Shown here: positions 23,384 to 23,397 of the stretch, piece by piece | How the letters are laid out: the number at the start of each line of letters is the position of its first letter | Numbering within the stretch: the stretch's first letter is position 1 | Assembly (NCBI GenBank): GCA_007123985.1 | Contig: SLGA01000144.1 | Span: 1-23,397, forward strand | DNA length: 23,397 nt | DNA from: Balneolaceae bacterium | GTDB lineage: Bacteria; Bacteroidota; Rhodothermia; Balneolales; Balneolaceae | Reading direction: 5' to 3' | Made by a program: the position numbers and the translations under genes | The notes under the pieces: generated by a model | The model's input: the letters and a program-made list of their open reading frames with translations, nothing else | The model's database searches: none | Told to the model about the DNA's origin: nothing

Positions 23384-23397
23384 ACTTTTTTCTCAAC

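Noticed and set aside
1..23397. Search for tRNA/rRNA genes, CRISPR arrays, insertion sequences, integrase or toxin-antitoxin genes
   Set aside because: No cloverleaf, regularly spaced repeat, transposase or integrase-like protein, or terminal inverted repeat was found by reading both strands.

Overview
The window is a gene-dense bacterial chromosome segment of mid GC content. Few genes have a clear Shine-Dalgarno sequence, several appear to start at TTG, and secreted proteins are common. There is a PorT-type outer-membrane barrel, and one candidate promoter resembles the Bacteroidota TTTG / TAnnTTTG pattern. Together these suggest a Gram-negative of the Bacteroidota/Balneolota (FCB) group. 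This is an inference from gene content; no rRNA or tRNA gene is present to confirm it.

Region 1 (1-10933) is catabolic. It opens with a 5'-truncated metallo-beta-lactamase-fold lactonase (1-738), closed by a hairpin terminator (756-803). A tightly packed run of ten plus-strand genes follows: a 29-residue membrane peptide, a sodium:solute symporter, an unrecognised 183-residue protein, a CitE-like CoA-ester lyase, an acyl-CoA dehydrogenase, a class III CoA-transferase, a double-hotdog (HTD2/MaoC-type) hydratase, an MmgE/PrpD protein, an aldehyde dehydrogenase and a zinc alcohol dehydrogenase. CoA-transferase plus hydratase plus CitE-like lyase is the enzyme set that converts itaconate (or mesaconate) to acetyl-CoA and pyruvate. 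The acyl-CoA dehydrogenase and MmgE/PrpD genes also accompany that set in the Pseudomonas aeruginosa itaconate cluster (PA0878-PA0883). The likely theme is therefore degradation of branched C5 dicarboxylates. The oxidoreductase pair, symporter, small peptide and unknown protein are additions not found in that reference cluster.

Region 2 (10934-13656) holds two tandem secreted amidohydrolases preceded by a candidate promoter and ended by a strong terminator. The second keeps the fold and signal peptide but has lost most metal-binding residues, so it looks like a pseudoenzyme partner.

Region 3 (13657-17617) has two small minus-strand genes (a DUF2200 protein and a two-helix membrane protein) and then uvrA, the excision-repair damage sensor.

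Region 4 (17667-21056) encodes an outer-membrane barrel protein with an N-terminal AMIN-like domain and a two-gene ABC transporter whose permease and ATPase genes overlap.

Region 5 (21180-23383) has a minus-strand MFS transporter and a divergent OlsB-like N-acyltransferase behind a good sigma70-type promoter. No insertion sequence, CRISPR array, tRNA or prophage was seen. No gene-free stretch exceeds 300 bases; the longest (14484-14761 and 22356-22627) hold only the sites listed.
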